The notes under the pieces are model-generated. The model made no database searches and was not told where the DNA came from. It worked only from the letters and a program-made list of their open reading frames with translations. A stretch of 64,000 nt of DNA from Paenibacillus alkalitolerans (GTDB taxonomy: Bacteria > Bacillota > Bacilli > Paenibacillales > YIM-B00363), in contig NZ_JAEMXM010000001.1 of NCBI RefSeq assembly GCF_016482785.1, positions 757,767-821,766 of the forward strand, written 5' to 3'. The position numbers were made by a program, and so were the translations under genes. Of the stretch, positions 43,395 to 51,810 are shown in pieces; the first letter of the stretch is position 1, and the number at the start of each line of letters is the position of its first letter.

Positions 43395-44215
43395 TGCATG
43401 AACCCTGCTCCCCAAATGGGCATCTGACTCTCGGTCACATACCGCAATTTGTTGCTTTCTTGAGGTGATAAATAAACTTCCCTGCTCGGCATTTCCGGGC
43501 TGATCCGGTAGCCGTTCTCCTCAATCCAGGATCCTAGATCGATGCTCACTGGCGTATCCACATCTGGACGGCTCATATGGGTCACCGTCGCAACGATCAT
43601 TTCCGGCAACACCTTCGTCTGAAAGCGAGCCGTGTCCTGAAGCTTGCGCGGGATTGGGCAAGCTATTTCCAGATCGATGCTGCTTTCACACTCCGGACAA
43701 CCATGCCACATCACCATATGGGTAACAGGCAGCGGTATTCCATTCCATTTTAAATATTCGTCGATTTCTTCGAATAACCCAGGAATACTTGCTCTATCCG
43801 TGGTCTCTTTAAGCGTTGCAACCCTTAAGGGCTCGACCTTCTTAACCACAACCTCATAATGAGAAAGACCATCACTTTGCCGTTCAATTTGCTCTAGTCT
43901 GACCTCAATACGCCTTAAACGCTCCATTTCCGACTGAATCAGCGAGTGCAGATCCGCCTGCTTAAGTCGAAACATTCCGCGAATTTCCGCTGTAGATACG
44001 TTATCATTCAGAAGCTGTTTGATTTGTTCAAGTGTAAAACCAAGATCCTTAAACGCCAGAATTCGATGCAGATCAAGCAATTGTTCGCTCTTGTAGTAAC
44101 GGTAACCGCTTTGTTGATCCGTGTAGGCAGGTTTTAGAAGTTCAAGTTGATCATAAAACCGTAATGTTTTAGCGGGAACTTGGCTTAACTTTGAGAACTC
44201 GCTGATTTTAAACAT
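43391..44215 (-). CDS. MerR-family activator with GyrI-like effector domain (BmrR-like)
   Basis: A 274-residue regulator. The MerR HTH is at residues 1-70 (KISEFSKLSQVPAKTLRFYDQLELLKP, YYKSEQLLDLHRILAFKDLGFTLEQI), followed by a coiled-coil dimerisation helix (SEMERLRRIEVRLEQIERQ) and a C-terminal GyrI/BmrR-like ligand domain. I chose the ATG at 44215 behind AGAGGAGTG. The longer frame from 44317 covers the promoter. BmrR-like proteins bind lipophilic cations and activate multidrug exporters, here the adjacent MFS gene. A long-spacer promoter with a dyad lies upstream. Confidence 0.87.
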   Translation of the reverse strand: MFKISEFSKLSQVPAKTLRFYDQLELLKPAYTDQQSGYRYYKSEQLLDLHRILAFKDLGFTLEQIKQLLNDNVSTAEIRGMFRLKQADLHSLIQSEMERLRRIEVRLEQIERQSDGLSHYEVVVKKVEPLRVATLKETTDRASIPGLFEEIDEYLKWNGIPLPVTHMVMWHGCPECESSIDLEIACPIPRKLQDTARFQTKVLPEMIVATVTHMSRPDVDTPVSIDLGSWIEENGYRISPEMPSREVYLSPQESNKLRYVTESQMPIWGAGFMQ

Positions 44216-44240
44216 GGGATTCACTCCTCTCTGTTCTCGA

Positions 44241-44272
44241 ATTATAAACCTTCCATACAAGTGGAAAGTCAA
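44241..44272 (-). promoter_or_regulatory. MerR-type promoter with long spacer and dyad
   Basis: On the minus strand a -35 TTGACT (44267-44272) and a -10 TATAAT (44241-44246) are 20 bp apart, too long for normal RNA polymerase use. The spacer contains the dyad ACTTTCCA-N6-TGGAAGGT (44248-44269). This is the classic layout by which a MerR protein untwists DNA to activate its own operon. Confidence 0.8.
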
Positions 44273-44274
44273 GT

Positions 44275-44316
44275 AAAAAAATGTTGCAAACCGACAGCTA
44301 ACCTCAGTTTGCAACA
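44275..44316 (-). terminator. Strong hairpin with T tract upstream of the MerR promoter
   Basis: A perfect 10-bp stem TGTTGCAAAC/GTTTGCAACA (44282-44291 and 44307-44316). On the minus strand it is followed by seven T residues. It would stop read-through from the beta-mannosidase gene into the MerR operon. Confidence 0.7.
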
Positions 44317-44430
44317 AATGGGAATTTTAATCACACCACATAATCCGATTTTATTTAATAACGTCAACGGGCTAATTTCCACCATAAAATCCGAATACCC
44401 ATATTTACTTGCTCAAAATTACGCATCAGC

Positions 44431-44474
44431 AAAAAACGGCCTCCCCGCATTTGCGATGCGAGAAGACCGTTTTT
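44431..44474 (-). terminator. Terminator of the beta-mannosidase gene
   Basis: A long stem built from AAAACGG/CCGTTTT outer arms and CGCAT/ATGCG inner arms, with a few mismatches and poly-T on the minus strand. It lies 19 bp after the beta-mannosidase stop codon. Confidence 0.8.
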
Positions 44475-44492
44475 CGGTATTTCACATACTGC

Positions 44493-47036
44493 TTAGACAA
44501 CAAAATCAGCCATTGAGCGAACTGTCAGCTTTCCGGGAGATGACGGAACGAATCCGGCATTGCCGCCGTCTTGCCTGGATAAAAACTGAACTGTTTTCGG
44601 TATGCCCGGTATAAGATCGAAGTAATTGTCCGTAAAAATTCCTTCAACCTCCGCCGAAATCCACACCTGCTTCGCGAGAACGTCCGTTTCAAGCGTAAAC
44701 CTTGTGCTGTCGCTTCCCGCTTCTTCCGAGACGGTAATAGCAGGTGTGAGGAGCTTTATATCCTTGGACGAAACAAAATAATGTTCCTTGCTTTCCACTA
44801 TTTCACCCGCTTGTTCCAACAGCGCGAGCAGCACGACGGAATTCGGGTCGCAGCCGTCAAGCAGCTGTTCGGTTTGCAGAGATACAACCTTCTCCGCCGT
44901 ATTTGCCTTGATTTGCACCGTATACGTTTGTTCTTGCAGCAGCGATCCTTTGAAATCAAACAGCTTTAGATGGAGCTTTCCGTCGACCGGCGCAAGCGAG
45001 TCCGAAACGATATGAATGTCGATACGCCCTTCGTTCGTTCCGTCGAATGATACCATTACATCGCGGAAACTAGCTTTGGCGTAATATTGAATCGCCTTCC
45101 ATCTGCCGTAATAGTCCATGCTGGACCAGGAAGCTACCGGCCAGCAATCGTTCATTTGCCAATACAGCGTCCCCATGCAGAACGGCTTTCTCCGGCGGTG
45201 CGCTTCAATAGCCGTCTTCATCGCTTCCGCCTGAAGCACCTGGCTCATGTACAGGAACGACGGGAAATCTTTCGGTTCCTTCAAATACATGTCCATATAT
45301 TTTTTGATCAAGCGGTTGCCCGATGGATGGCGCTGATGGCAAAGCATCACTTCGGACAACAGCTCCATCTCGGATTGTTCCGCATACGAGCGGACCGTCT
45401 TCTCTTCCGGGAACGATTGGAAGCCGTACTCGCTCATGAAGCGGCCTAAGTAAATATTGTAATTTTCAAAAGGTTCCACCGCATGCCAGACACCCCAATA
45501 GTGGATATCGCCGCTCGTCGTTTGGTTGCCGGCATGCTGATTGATGTCGCCCGTCAACGCCTGCATCGGCGAAGACGGCCAATAGTCCGCGGTCGGATCG
45601 TTCTTGCTTACGGCATCCGGTAGAATCCGGTGGAAGATCGCCTCGTAGTCGGCCCAAATTTTCTCGCGTTGTTCCGGCGTATACTGCTTCTTCCATCCCC
45701 AGCCGGCCTCTTCGTTATAGTGCGACCAAGCGGTGTCGATCTCGTTGTTGCCGCACCACAGCGCGATGCAGGGATGATTTCTAAGCCTCTTTACGTTCTC
45801 TTCCGCTTCGATGCGGACATTTTCCAAGAAGTGTTCGTCTCCCGGGTACATGCTGCAGGCAAACATGAAATCCTGCCATACGAGAATTCCATATTCGTCG
45901 CACAGCTCGTAAAACTCTTTATTCTCGTAAATGCCGCCGCCCCATATGCGGAGCATGTTCATGTTTGAGCGTACCGCGCTTTCGATTTCGTGCCGATACC
46001 GTTCATACGTGACTTCGGTAACAAAGCTGTCGTTCGGTATATGGTTCGCGCCTTTGGCGAATACCGGAATACCGTTCAGCTCGAAATAGAACGATGTGCC
46101 GTGCTCGTCCTTCTCTCTGACAAGCTTGATCGATCGAAGGCCGGTTTTAACGGATTTTTGCGCTGCCGTTTCGTTGCCGACTCTTAGCGAGGCAGTGAAT
46201 TCATACAGATGCTGCTCGCCGAGCCCTCTGCTCCACCACAGCTTCGGCTGCTCGATCTCCGCATCAAGCTCGATTTTGTTTGTTCCGGCCGCGAGCCGCA
46301 CTTTCTTCTCCCATTGCCGGCCGTCCGTCGATAAACGGAGAAGTCCTTCCCAACCGTTATCTGCTTCAATTTCGATCACGGCGGTCAGTTGTGCGGACTG
46401 CTTCGTCACGCTCTTCTGATGGATGTACACATCCGTGATGCGAACACCGGACCAGCCTTCCAGCCGCGCTTCCCTCCATATGCCGCTCGTTACGAATCTC
46501 GGTCCCCAGTCCCAACCGTAATGGTAAGGCGCCTTTCTGGCGAAGATGCTCACCCTTTTGTCGCCGAGTCCGCCCGTCTCCGATTGATCGTTCGAGGCGG
46601 GAAGAGCATAATCCAACTTTTCCAGCTTCGGCAAATCTTCTTGGATCGGCGAGCGGAAGCGTACTTTTAACGTGTTGTTTCGCCGCTGCAGCTTATCTTT
46701 CACGTCGGCTTTCCATGTGCGGAACATGTTGTCGGCGGACAACACATGATGTCCGTTAAGATATACATCGGCATATGTGTCCAAACCGTCAAAAACAATT
46801 TCCACATTTGATTGGCTAAATGTTTGCTCATCTACGTCAAACACGGATTCATATTCCCAATCTTGTTTGTCTATCCATTGAAGTCCGCGTTCGTTCGTGC
46901 CGTAGAATGGGTGTGAAATCTTGACGTTGCGCAGAAGGTCGGTATGAACGCAACCCGGAACCTTCGCAGGCAGCCACTCATGTTCGTCGCAAGCTTTAAA
47001 TTTCCATTGCCGCAGTTTCAACTTTGCTTCGGTCAT
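44493..47036 (-). CDS. Glycoside hydrolase family 2 beta-mannosidase
   Basis: An 847-residue GH2 enzyme that releases mannose from the non-reducing end of beta-mannosides. Domains in order: sugar-binding jelly roll (about 1-190; VYLNGHHVLSADNMFRTW), immunoglobulin-like domain (about 200-310), TIM barrel with acid/base E432 (WCGNNEIDTAW) and nucleophile E536 (GRFMSEYGFQSFPE), then C-terminal beta domains. No signal peptide, so it is cytoplasmic and acts on imported manno-oligosaccharides. It has a strong AAGGAGG site and is a single gene with its own terminator. The TIM-barrel isomerase gene lies upstream on the same strand. Confidence 0.92.
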   Translation of the reverse strand: MTEAKLKLRQWKFKACDEHEWLPAKVPGCVHTDLLRNVKISHPFYGTNERGLQWIDKQDWEYESVFDVDEQTFSQSNVEIVFDGLDTYADVYLNGHHVLSADNMFRTWKADVKDKLQRRNNTLKVRFRSPIQEDLPKLEKLDYALPASNDQSETGGLGDKRVSIFARKAPYHYGWDWGPRFVTSGIWREARLEGWSGVRITDVYIHQKSVTKQSAQLTAVIEIEADNGWEGLLRLSTDGRQWEKKVRLAAGTNKIELDAEIEQPKLWWSRGLGEQHLYEFTASLRVGNETAAQKSVKTGLRSIKLVREKDEHGTSFYFELNGIPVFAKGANHIPNDSFVTEVTYERYRHEIESAVRSNMNMLRIWGGGIYENKEFYELCDEYGILVWQDFMFACSMYPGDEHFLENVRIEAEENVKRLRNHPCIALWCGNNEIDTAWSHYNEEAGWGWKKQYTPEQREKIWADYEAIFHRILPDAVSKNDPTADYWPSSPMQALTGDINQHAGNQTTSGDIHYWGVWHAVEPFENYNIYLGRFMSEYGFQSFPEEKTVRSYAEQSEMELLSEVMLCHQRHPSGNRLIKKYMDMYLKEPKDFPSFLYMSQVLQAEAMKTAIEAHRRRKPFCMGTLYWQMNDCWPVASWSSMDYYGRWKAIQYYAKASFRDVMVSFDGTNEGRIDIHIVSDSLAPVDGKLHLKLFDFKGSLLQEQTYTVQIKANTAEKVVSLQTEQLLDGCDPNSVVLLALLEQAGEIVESKEHYFVSSKDIKLLTPAITVSEEAGSDSTRFTLETDVLAKQVWISAEVEGIFTDNYFDLIPGIPKTVQFLSRQDGGNAGFVPSSPGKLTVRSMADFVV

Positions 47037-47170
47037 TATATCCTCCTTGGTAGTCAGAACAGTAATAATTCATATTATAAATGAAATGACCTAACAAATC
47101 GTCACTAACAAAAGAGAAACTTTGCGAAACTTGAATTTTGTTATATGAAAGAATAACGTTAAGATAACAT

Positions 47171-48034
47171 TCAAACCTCATCCCAAAGCCGGCGCGCGTT
47201 GTCGAATCCGATCTTCGTTCCTCTCAGGCAATCTTCCATTCCTTCAAATTCGATCGATATGTAACCGTCATACCCGGATTGCTTGATGACGCGAATCACT
47301 TCCGGCATATCGATGTCGCCCTGTCCGACGATCGCGCCGCGCAAATAATTGCCCGATGCCGTCCGGAACCAGCCGTCCCCCGGATTGCGGTACGATGGCC
47401 GCAAATAGAAATCCTTAAGATGCACCATCGAGGCGAATAGGATGTTCTTCTTCACGGCCGACACGGAGTTCTCGTCCGCGCACATGAAATTGCCGACATC
47501 CAGCGTTGTTTTATAATTCGGCCGATCCACCGCTTGCACGAGACGAAGCACCCGGTCGCTCGCTTGAACGTAATAGCCGTGATTTTCCACACTCGTCGTG
47601 ATGCCGTACTGCGCCGCATGATCCGCCACTCTCCGGCACGCTTCCGCCATCCGGTCCAAATCGCGCTCGAACCTGTCGATACCGATCTGGTCCATCGGCC
47701 TCGACGCAACGTCGTGACGCATCAATTTCACACCTAGGCGCGCGGCGATATCGACTTGGCGAATCACTTTCCGCACTTCTTCCTCATAAGCTTCTTCCGT
47801 ATCGGTCACGAAGTTGCCCCCGACGGCATAATTGCTAATCTCAATGCCGGCTTCCTCGGCCTTCCGGCGGATCGTATCGATCAGCTCCGGCGTTTTCTCC
47901 AAATCGAAGCCGAGCGGCACAATCTCGATATGCTCCCCTCCGTTATCCGCAATCCACTGAATCGCGTCCGCAATCGTCATCTTTCCGCTTGCTATCGCTC
48001 CATACAAGCTATAACTGCTGATTCCGAGTTTCAT
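47171..48034 (-). CDS. Sugar phosphate isomerase/epimerase-like TIM barrel
   Basis: A 287-residue xylose-isomerase-like TIM barrel, starting MKLGISSYSLYGAIASGKMTIADAIQWIADNGGEHIEI. Metal-binding candidates are in ITTSVENHGYYVQ, TLDVGNFMCADEN, MVHLKDFYLRP and YISIEFEGMED. I chose the ATG at 48034. It probably converts a ketose or sugar acid and may feed the same mannoside pathway as the beta-mannosidase downstream, 134 bp away. It is not closely similar to the TIM barrel at 26256-27008. Confidence 0.83.
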   Translation of the reverse strand: MKLGISSYSLYGAIASGKMTIADAIQWIADNGGEHIEIVPLGFDLEKTPELIDTIRRKAEEAGIEISNYAVGGNFVTDTEEAYEEEVRKVIRQVDIAARLGVKLMRHDVASRPMDQIGIDRFERDLDRMAEACRRVADHAAQYGITTSVENHGYYVQASDRVLRLVQAVDRPNYKTTLDVGNFMCADENSVSAVKKNILFASMVHLKDFYLRPSYRNPGDGWFRTASGNYLRGAIVGQGDIDMPEVIRVIKQSGYDGYISIEFEGMEDCLRGTKIGFDNARRLWDEV

Positions 48035-48208
48035 ACGCTTCTTCGGCCTCCAATGGTATCCTTTCATCCGATCAACATATTAGATAATACCATATCGCGA
48101 GCCCAGATACTTGCAAAAATCGGTCGATCCAAAACCGCATCCGGTTATTCTGGCAAAAAATCCAAGAGAGCATGTATAATAAGGAAAAAACACGATAGGG
48201 TGACACAT

Positions 48209-48715
48209 TTGGCGAACGAACTGAAAATTGTAGAGCTCACATCCGTTGAAGGATACTTCGGCGAGCTTTCGAAGCTGCTCATCGACGTTGTGCACGACGG
48301 CGCGTCCATCGGTTTCCTGCCTCCTCTGGAGCTCCCGGAAGCGGAACATTACTGGAGAAACGTATTATCGCCCGGCGTGATTTTATGGGTCGCCGAATGG
48401 AATGGTATAATAGCCGGAAGCGTCCAACTTCACCTGTGCACGAAACCAAACGGACTCCATAGAGCGGAGATCGCAAAATTAATGACACATCCCGATCTCA
48501 GAAGGAAAGGAATTGCACACTCCCTCATGCTGCACGCCGAAGAAAGAGCGAAACATGAAGGCAGGTCGCTGCTAGTTCTTGATACGCGTGAAGGAGATCC
48601 TTCCAACATCCTGTATACATCCATTGGATATATCGAATCCGGTCGCATTCCGAATTATGCGAAGTCTGCGAACGGAGAATTGGACGGCACGGTTTTTTAC
48701 CATAAAATCATTTAA
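48209..48715 (+). CDS. GNAT-family N-acetyltransferase
   Basis: A 168-residue acetyltransferase with the acetyl-CoA pyrophosphate loop in LMTHPDLRRKGIAHSLMLHAEE and the C-terminal GDPSNILYTSIGYIESGRIPNYAKS pattern. The gene starts at a TTG (48209) behind AGGGTG, with GTG 48200 as an alternative. The reading frame extends much farther upstream into the antisense of the isomerase gene, but that part is a shadow. The acceptor is unknown. It is followed, without a clear terminator, by the ktrB leader. Confidence 0.83.
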   Translation: MANELKIVELTSVEGYFGELSKLLIDVVHDGASIGFLPPLELPEAEHYWRNVLSPGVILWVAEWNGIIAGSVQLHLCTKPNGLHRAEIAKLMTHPDLRRKGIAHSLMLHAEERAKHEGRSLLVLDTREGDPSNILYTSIGYIESGRIPNYAKSANGELDGTVFYHKII

Positions 48716-48862
48716 GACAGGGCTTGGATAACAGGCTCTAAATATAGGAACCATAAAAACACAGAGGAAAATCCCGGAAAGGGGCAAGATCCATGGAGCG
48801 AGCCGCAAAGTGTTCGTGAGTAACGAAAGCAGAAATTATAGAACCGAGTCAGGTGATAAATT
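48716..48862 (+). other. 147-nt leader before ktrB
   Basis: No long gene is present. It contains several small potential helices, including TTCGT/ACGAA near 48810-48830, and an eight-codon frame MERAAKCS behind AAGGGG at about 48793-48819. K+ uptake genes in Bacillales are often controlled by c-di-AMP riboswitches, but the conserved core of that class is not recognisable here. It may be an unrecognised structured leader or plain spacer. Confidence 0.3.
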
Positions 48863-50197
48863 TTGAGAAAATGGAATCAAATCAGATTAAGTCCCCCACG
48901 AACATTAGCGCTCGGCTTTTTGATCATAATCCTGACGGGCACTTTGCTGCTTATGCTGCCGGTATCGACGCACCCCGGATACCGGCTTTCTTTCATTGAC
49001 GCTTTATTTGAAGCGACATCCGCCGTTTGCGTCACCGGATTGGTCGTTGTCGATACCGGTTCGGCATTCACAGTTTTTGGACAAGTCGTACTGCTGATGC
49101 TGATTTCAATCGGCGGGTTAGGGTTTATGACATTCGGAATCATGATCGCCGTTCTGTTAGGCAAGAAAATCGGCTTGTCCGACCGATTGCTCGTTCAAAG
49201 CGCAACGAATCAATTCTCGTTATCAGGGTTGGTAAGGCTGGTTAAAATCATCATTCTTGCAACCTTTATAATCGAAGCCGCGGGGGCGGTCTTATTAGCT
49301 GTTGTTTGGTCGGGCGAGATGGGTTGGCCGAAAGCGCTGTATTACGGTGTGTTTCATTCGATATCCGCTTTCAACAACGCAGGATTCGGATTGGAAGCGG
49401 ACAGTTTAATGAAATGGGTGGCGAACCCCGCAATAAATATCATTATCGCTGCTTTATTCATATTAGGCGGTCTCGGATTTACGGTAATCATGGATGTCGC
49501 AGCGAAGAAAAGTTTCAGAAGATTGTCTCTACATACAAAATTGGTGCTTGCCGCTACATTCGTGCTGAATCTCGCAGTTACTCTTATAATCTTCAATATT
49601 GAATACAACAATCCCAATACGATAGGACAATTGTCCTTCATAGACAAAATAATCGCGTCCTTCTTTCATGCGACAACACCGAGAACCGCCGGTTTCAATA
49701 CGTTGGATGTAACGCAAATGGGCAACGGCTCCATTCTCCTTACGATGGCGTTAATGTTTATCGGAGGGTCTACCGGAGGAACAGCCGGCGGAATCAAAAT
49801 AACGACTTTCTTGCTCTTGATTTTGGTTGTGTGGAGTTTTATCGCCCGGAAAGAGGACATCAACGTTTGGAAGAAAAGAATTCCGAACGATTTGGTGTTT
49901 CGGGCACTGTCCATTTTCATGATTGGTGTAATTGTAGTGTTTGGCGGCGTGTTTTTATTGGAAATGTCCGAAAAAAGCCTTCCTTTGATGATGCTGGCTT
50001 TCGAAGCGGTGTCGGCCTTCGGAACGGTCGGTTTAAGTTTGGGCGCAACTCCGGAATTAAGTCCGTTCGGAAAAATCGTCATAATTATATTAATGTTTGT
50101 GGGCCGGCTAGGTCCCCTGACGATCGCCTTCGCAATAGCGAAAAATCAACCACAGCCACATTTCCGCTATCCGGAAGAAAAAATTCTTATCGGCTGA
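48863..50197 (+). CDS. ktrB: KtrB/TrkH-type potassium uptake membrane subunit
   Basis: A 444-residue K+ transporter with four pore loops carrying the filter glycines: TSAVCVTGL, SAFNNAGFGL, ATTPRTAGFNTLD and SAFGTVGLSLG. The intramembrane gating loop GGSTGGTAGGIKITT is also present. It translocates K+ (with Na+) and needs a cytoplasmic KtrA ring, which is not encoded nearby. It starts with TTG behind AGGTGATAAA and ends with a strong terminator. The tnpB element is inserted just after that terminator. Confidence 0.92.
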   Translation: MRKWNQIRLSPPRTLALGFLIIILTGTLLLMLPVSTHPGYRLSFIDALFEATSAVCVTGLVVVDTGSAFTVFGQVVLLMLISIGGLGFMTFGIMIAVLLGKKIGLSDRLLVQSATNQFSLSGLVRLVKIIILATFIIEAAGAVLLAVVWSGEMGWPKALYYGVFHSISAFNNAGFGLEADSLMKWVANPAINIIIAALFILGGLGFTVIMDVAAKKSFRRLSLHTKLVLAATFVLNLAVTLIIFNIEYNNPNTIGQLSFIDKIIASFFHATTPRTAGFNTLDVTQMGNGSILLTMALMFIGGSTGGTAGGIKITTFLLLILVVWSFIARKEDINVWKKRIPNDLVFRALSIFMIGVIVVFGGVFLLEMSEKSLPLMMLAFEAVSAFGTVGLSLGATPELSPFGKIVIIILMFVGRLGPLTIAFAIAKNQPQPHFRYPEEKILIG

Positions 50198-50212
50198 CGC
50201 AATTGCAAATAC

Positions 50213-50247
50213 AAAAGCTTGGCAGGAGCTGTTCCCGCCAAGCTTTT
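50213..50247 (+). terminator. ktrB intrinsic terminator
   Basis: A perfect 11-bp stem AAAAGCTTGGC (50213-50223) with GCCAAGCTTTT (50237-50247). It lies immediately before the left end of the tnpB element. Confidence 0.88.
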
Positions 50248-50261
50248 GACTTTATCATAAT

Positions 50262-50309
50262 AGCCGAGAAGACCCCTTCCTCAATGAAGTAGGGAGGGAT
50301 GAATCGGCT
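50262..50309 (+). repeat. Left-end subterminal hairpin of the tnpB element
   Basis: AGCCGA (50262-50267) pairs with TCGGCT (50304-50309), and CCCCTTC-type inner bases pair with GAAGTAGGG. IS200/IS605 ends are recognised as such hairpins by the HUH transposase TnpA. Confidence 0.65.
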
Positions 50310-50348
50310 TCGGACAATGGAGGGCAGATGTCCTCCTTTTTTGTCCGA
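50310..50348 (+). terminator. Terminator-like hairpin within the element's left end
   Basis: GGAGG (50319-50323) and CCTCC (50332-50336) are followed by six T residues. An outer TCGGACAA/TTGTCCGA stem (50310-50317 and 50341-50348) forms a second, competing pairing. It would shield tnpB from outside transcription. Confidence 0.6.
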
Positions 50349-50424
50349 CAATCCTATTGGTATGGGATAAAGTGGTGGATATGGAACATTTGTTCGTATA
50401 TAATGGTTTTATGGGGGTGGGGAA

Positions 50425-51612
50425 ATGAATACGATCACGATTAAGTTGCCTTTGTATGAACCAACTAACATAAAAATCGAAATGTACAAGAAAATGCGGT
50501 CAAACTTCTCTAGAGCTTGCAATCAGGTGCTTGCCTACAAGAAGGAACATCCGACGGTAAAAGCATCGGAGCTTGATCGGCATATCCATTCTATCCCGTT
50601 ACCTTCTACTCTTCATCAAGAAGCAAGAAAGCTGGCAGTAAGCCGATTCAATGATTGGAAGAAGAACGCAAAGACTAAGGGATTTCCGTTATTTCGCGAA
50701 AAGATTTCGATATTGTTCAATAATCAGAATTGGCGGCTCCGATTCGACAAGGGGCATTTGAATGTGGGGTTGCCTACCCTTGAAGACGGGAATCTAACCA
50801 TCGAAAAGTATGTCCCGTTGCAGGTGAATGCGTATACGCTCTTTTGGGTGAACTACTTGCTTACGGGAAAGATGGACCCGCAGAGCAAATACTGCCAATC
50901 TTCCTTTGAGGGGGTATCCGTCCCTAAGAAAGGAAACGCTCAACTATTCGAGAAGAAGGGCAAATGGTATTTTTCTTTTGCCATCTCTTTTGAAACGAAT
51001 GCAAGTTCCAAAACCTCTAAAGCGATTGGAGTCGATCGCGGCCTTCGGCTTATAGCGGTTGCCGGAGATGCGGAAAGCGGGAAGTATATGACGTTTAACG
51101 GCAGACAGATCGGCCATATTCGCCGAACCTACTCGCGTTTGAGAAGGACGTTCATGAAGGCTAAGAATATGAAAGCGCTGAAACGACTGGAGGATAAAGA
51201 ACAACGTGTCATCCGGTATTGGAATCATGTGATATCGAAGAAGATAGTGAAGTTTGGCATCGAATGCGGGGCTTCGATCATAAATCTGGAAGATTTGAGC
51301 AATATCCGGTCAATGAAGAAATATTGGAAGCGCGCGGATCGCAATATCAATAGTTGGGCGTTCTATGACCTGGAGAAGAAGCTGACATACAAGTCACGAT
51401 TAGCCGAGCTAAGAGTGGAAAAAGTCAGTCCGTTCAAGACTTCGCAGGAATGCTCCAAGTGCGGGCGAATCAACAAGTCAAACCGGAGAAAAGCGAACTA
51501 CACATGCTCTTGCGGATATAAAGATCATGCGGATGTGAACGCATCATTCACGATATCCAAAAGATCATCCATCGGAAGTAATGACCAAACTGCGGCTTGC
51601 GCCGCTGTGTAG
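50425..51612 (+). CDS. tnpB: TnpB RNA-guided nuclease (IS605 OrfB)
   Basis: A 395-residue TnpB, the ancestor-type of Cas12. The three RuvC acidic residues are all present: D204 (GVDRGLRLIAV), E289 (IINLEDLS) and D370 (DHADVNAS). The zinc ribbon is complete (C343, C346, C361, C363), and the N-terminal wedge/REC-like part is full length, so it looks active. In known systems it uses an RNA from the element's right end to cut DNA next to a short motif, helping retain the element. GGGGGTGGGG precedes the ATG. Start and stop are well defined. Confidence 0.92.
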   Translation: MNTITIKLPLYEPTNIKIEMYKKMRSNFSRACNQVLAYKKEHPTVKASELDRHIHSIPLPSTLHQEARKLAVSRFNDWKKNAKTKGFPLFREKISILFNNQNWRLRFDKGHLNVGLPTLEDGNLTIEKYVPLQVNAYTLFWVNYLLTGKMDPQSKYCQSSFEGVSVPKKGNAQLFEKKGKWYFSFAISFETNASSKTSKAIGVDRGLRLIAVAGDAESGKYMTFNGRQIGHIRRTYSRLRRTFMKAKNMKALKRLEDKEQRVIRYWNHVISKKIVKFGIECGASIINLEDLSNIRSMKKYWKRADRNINSWAFYDLEKKLTYKSRLAELRVEKVSPFKTSQECSKCGRINKSNRRKANYTCSCGYKDHADVNASFTISKRSSIGSNDQTAACAAV

Positions 51613-51810
51613 GGCTAGATACCTTACATAAGGCACCTGACTGTGCTGTACACCTGGCCGAAGACGTTCTATCCGTCACATGCGATCAGTCAGCTTGGAC
51701 GGAACTGAACCGAGGTAACGGTAACCATCCTTTGGTACGAACTCGCAAATGCGGACTTGGGAGTCACTAGAGGAATCCCCCACCTCTTGCAAGGTGGGGG
51801 AGGATGTCAA
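51480..51810 (+). ncRNA. Predicted omega (right-end) guide RNA
   Basis: In IS605-type elements the guide RNA scaffold spans the last part of tnpB and the non-coding tail to the right end. Here about 200 nt of structured non-coding sequence (51613-51810) follows the stop, ending in a strong hairpin (51777-51800). The guide portion would be the next 16-20 bases outside the element, from 51811, which are the 3' end of the LysM gene. The 5' boundary is an estimate. Confidence 0.55.

Larger units (their letters stand above)
50256..51810 (+). mobile_element. tnpB-only IS200/IS605-superfamily element (IS1341-like)
   Basis: About 1.55 kb containing one gene, tnpB, and no Y1 transposase tnpA. The left end has a long hairpin (50262-50309: AGCCGA/TCGGCT outer arms, CCCTTC-type inner arms). 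The right end has a hairpin (51777-51800: CCCCCACCT/AGGTGGGGG) followed by AGGATGTCAA. The bases just left, TTTAT (50251-50255), match a known TnpB target-adjacent motif. Ends are inferred from structure and the ISGst-type pattern as I recall it. Excision of 50256-51810 would restore a clean end for the LysM gene. Movement would need a TnpA from elsewhere. Confidence 0.75.

Noticed and set aside
44291-44305. CCGACAGCTAACCTC, which resembles the 3' core of the c-di-AMP (ydaO) riboswitch
   Set aside because: The upstream riboswitch core is absent, no plus-strand gene follows, and the bases form the loop of a minus-strand terminator hairpin.
47756-48208. Long plus-strand extension that would make the acetyltransferase 319 residues
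   Set aside because: It is antisense to the TIM-barrel isomerase, matches no GNAT feature, and a start with an AGGGTG site exists at 48209.
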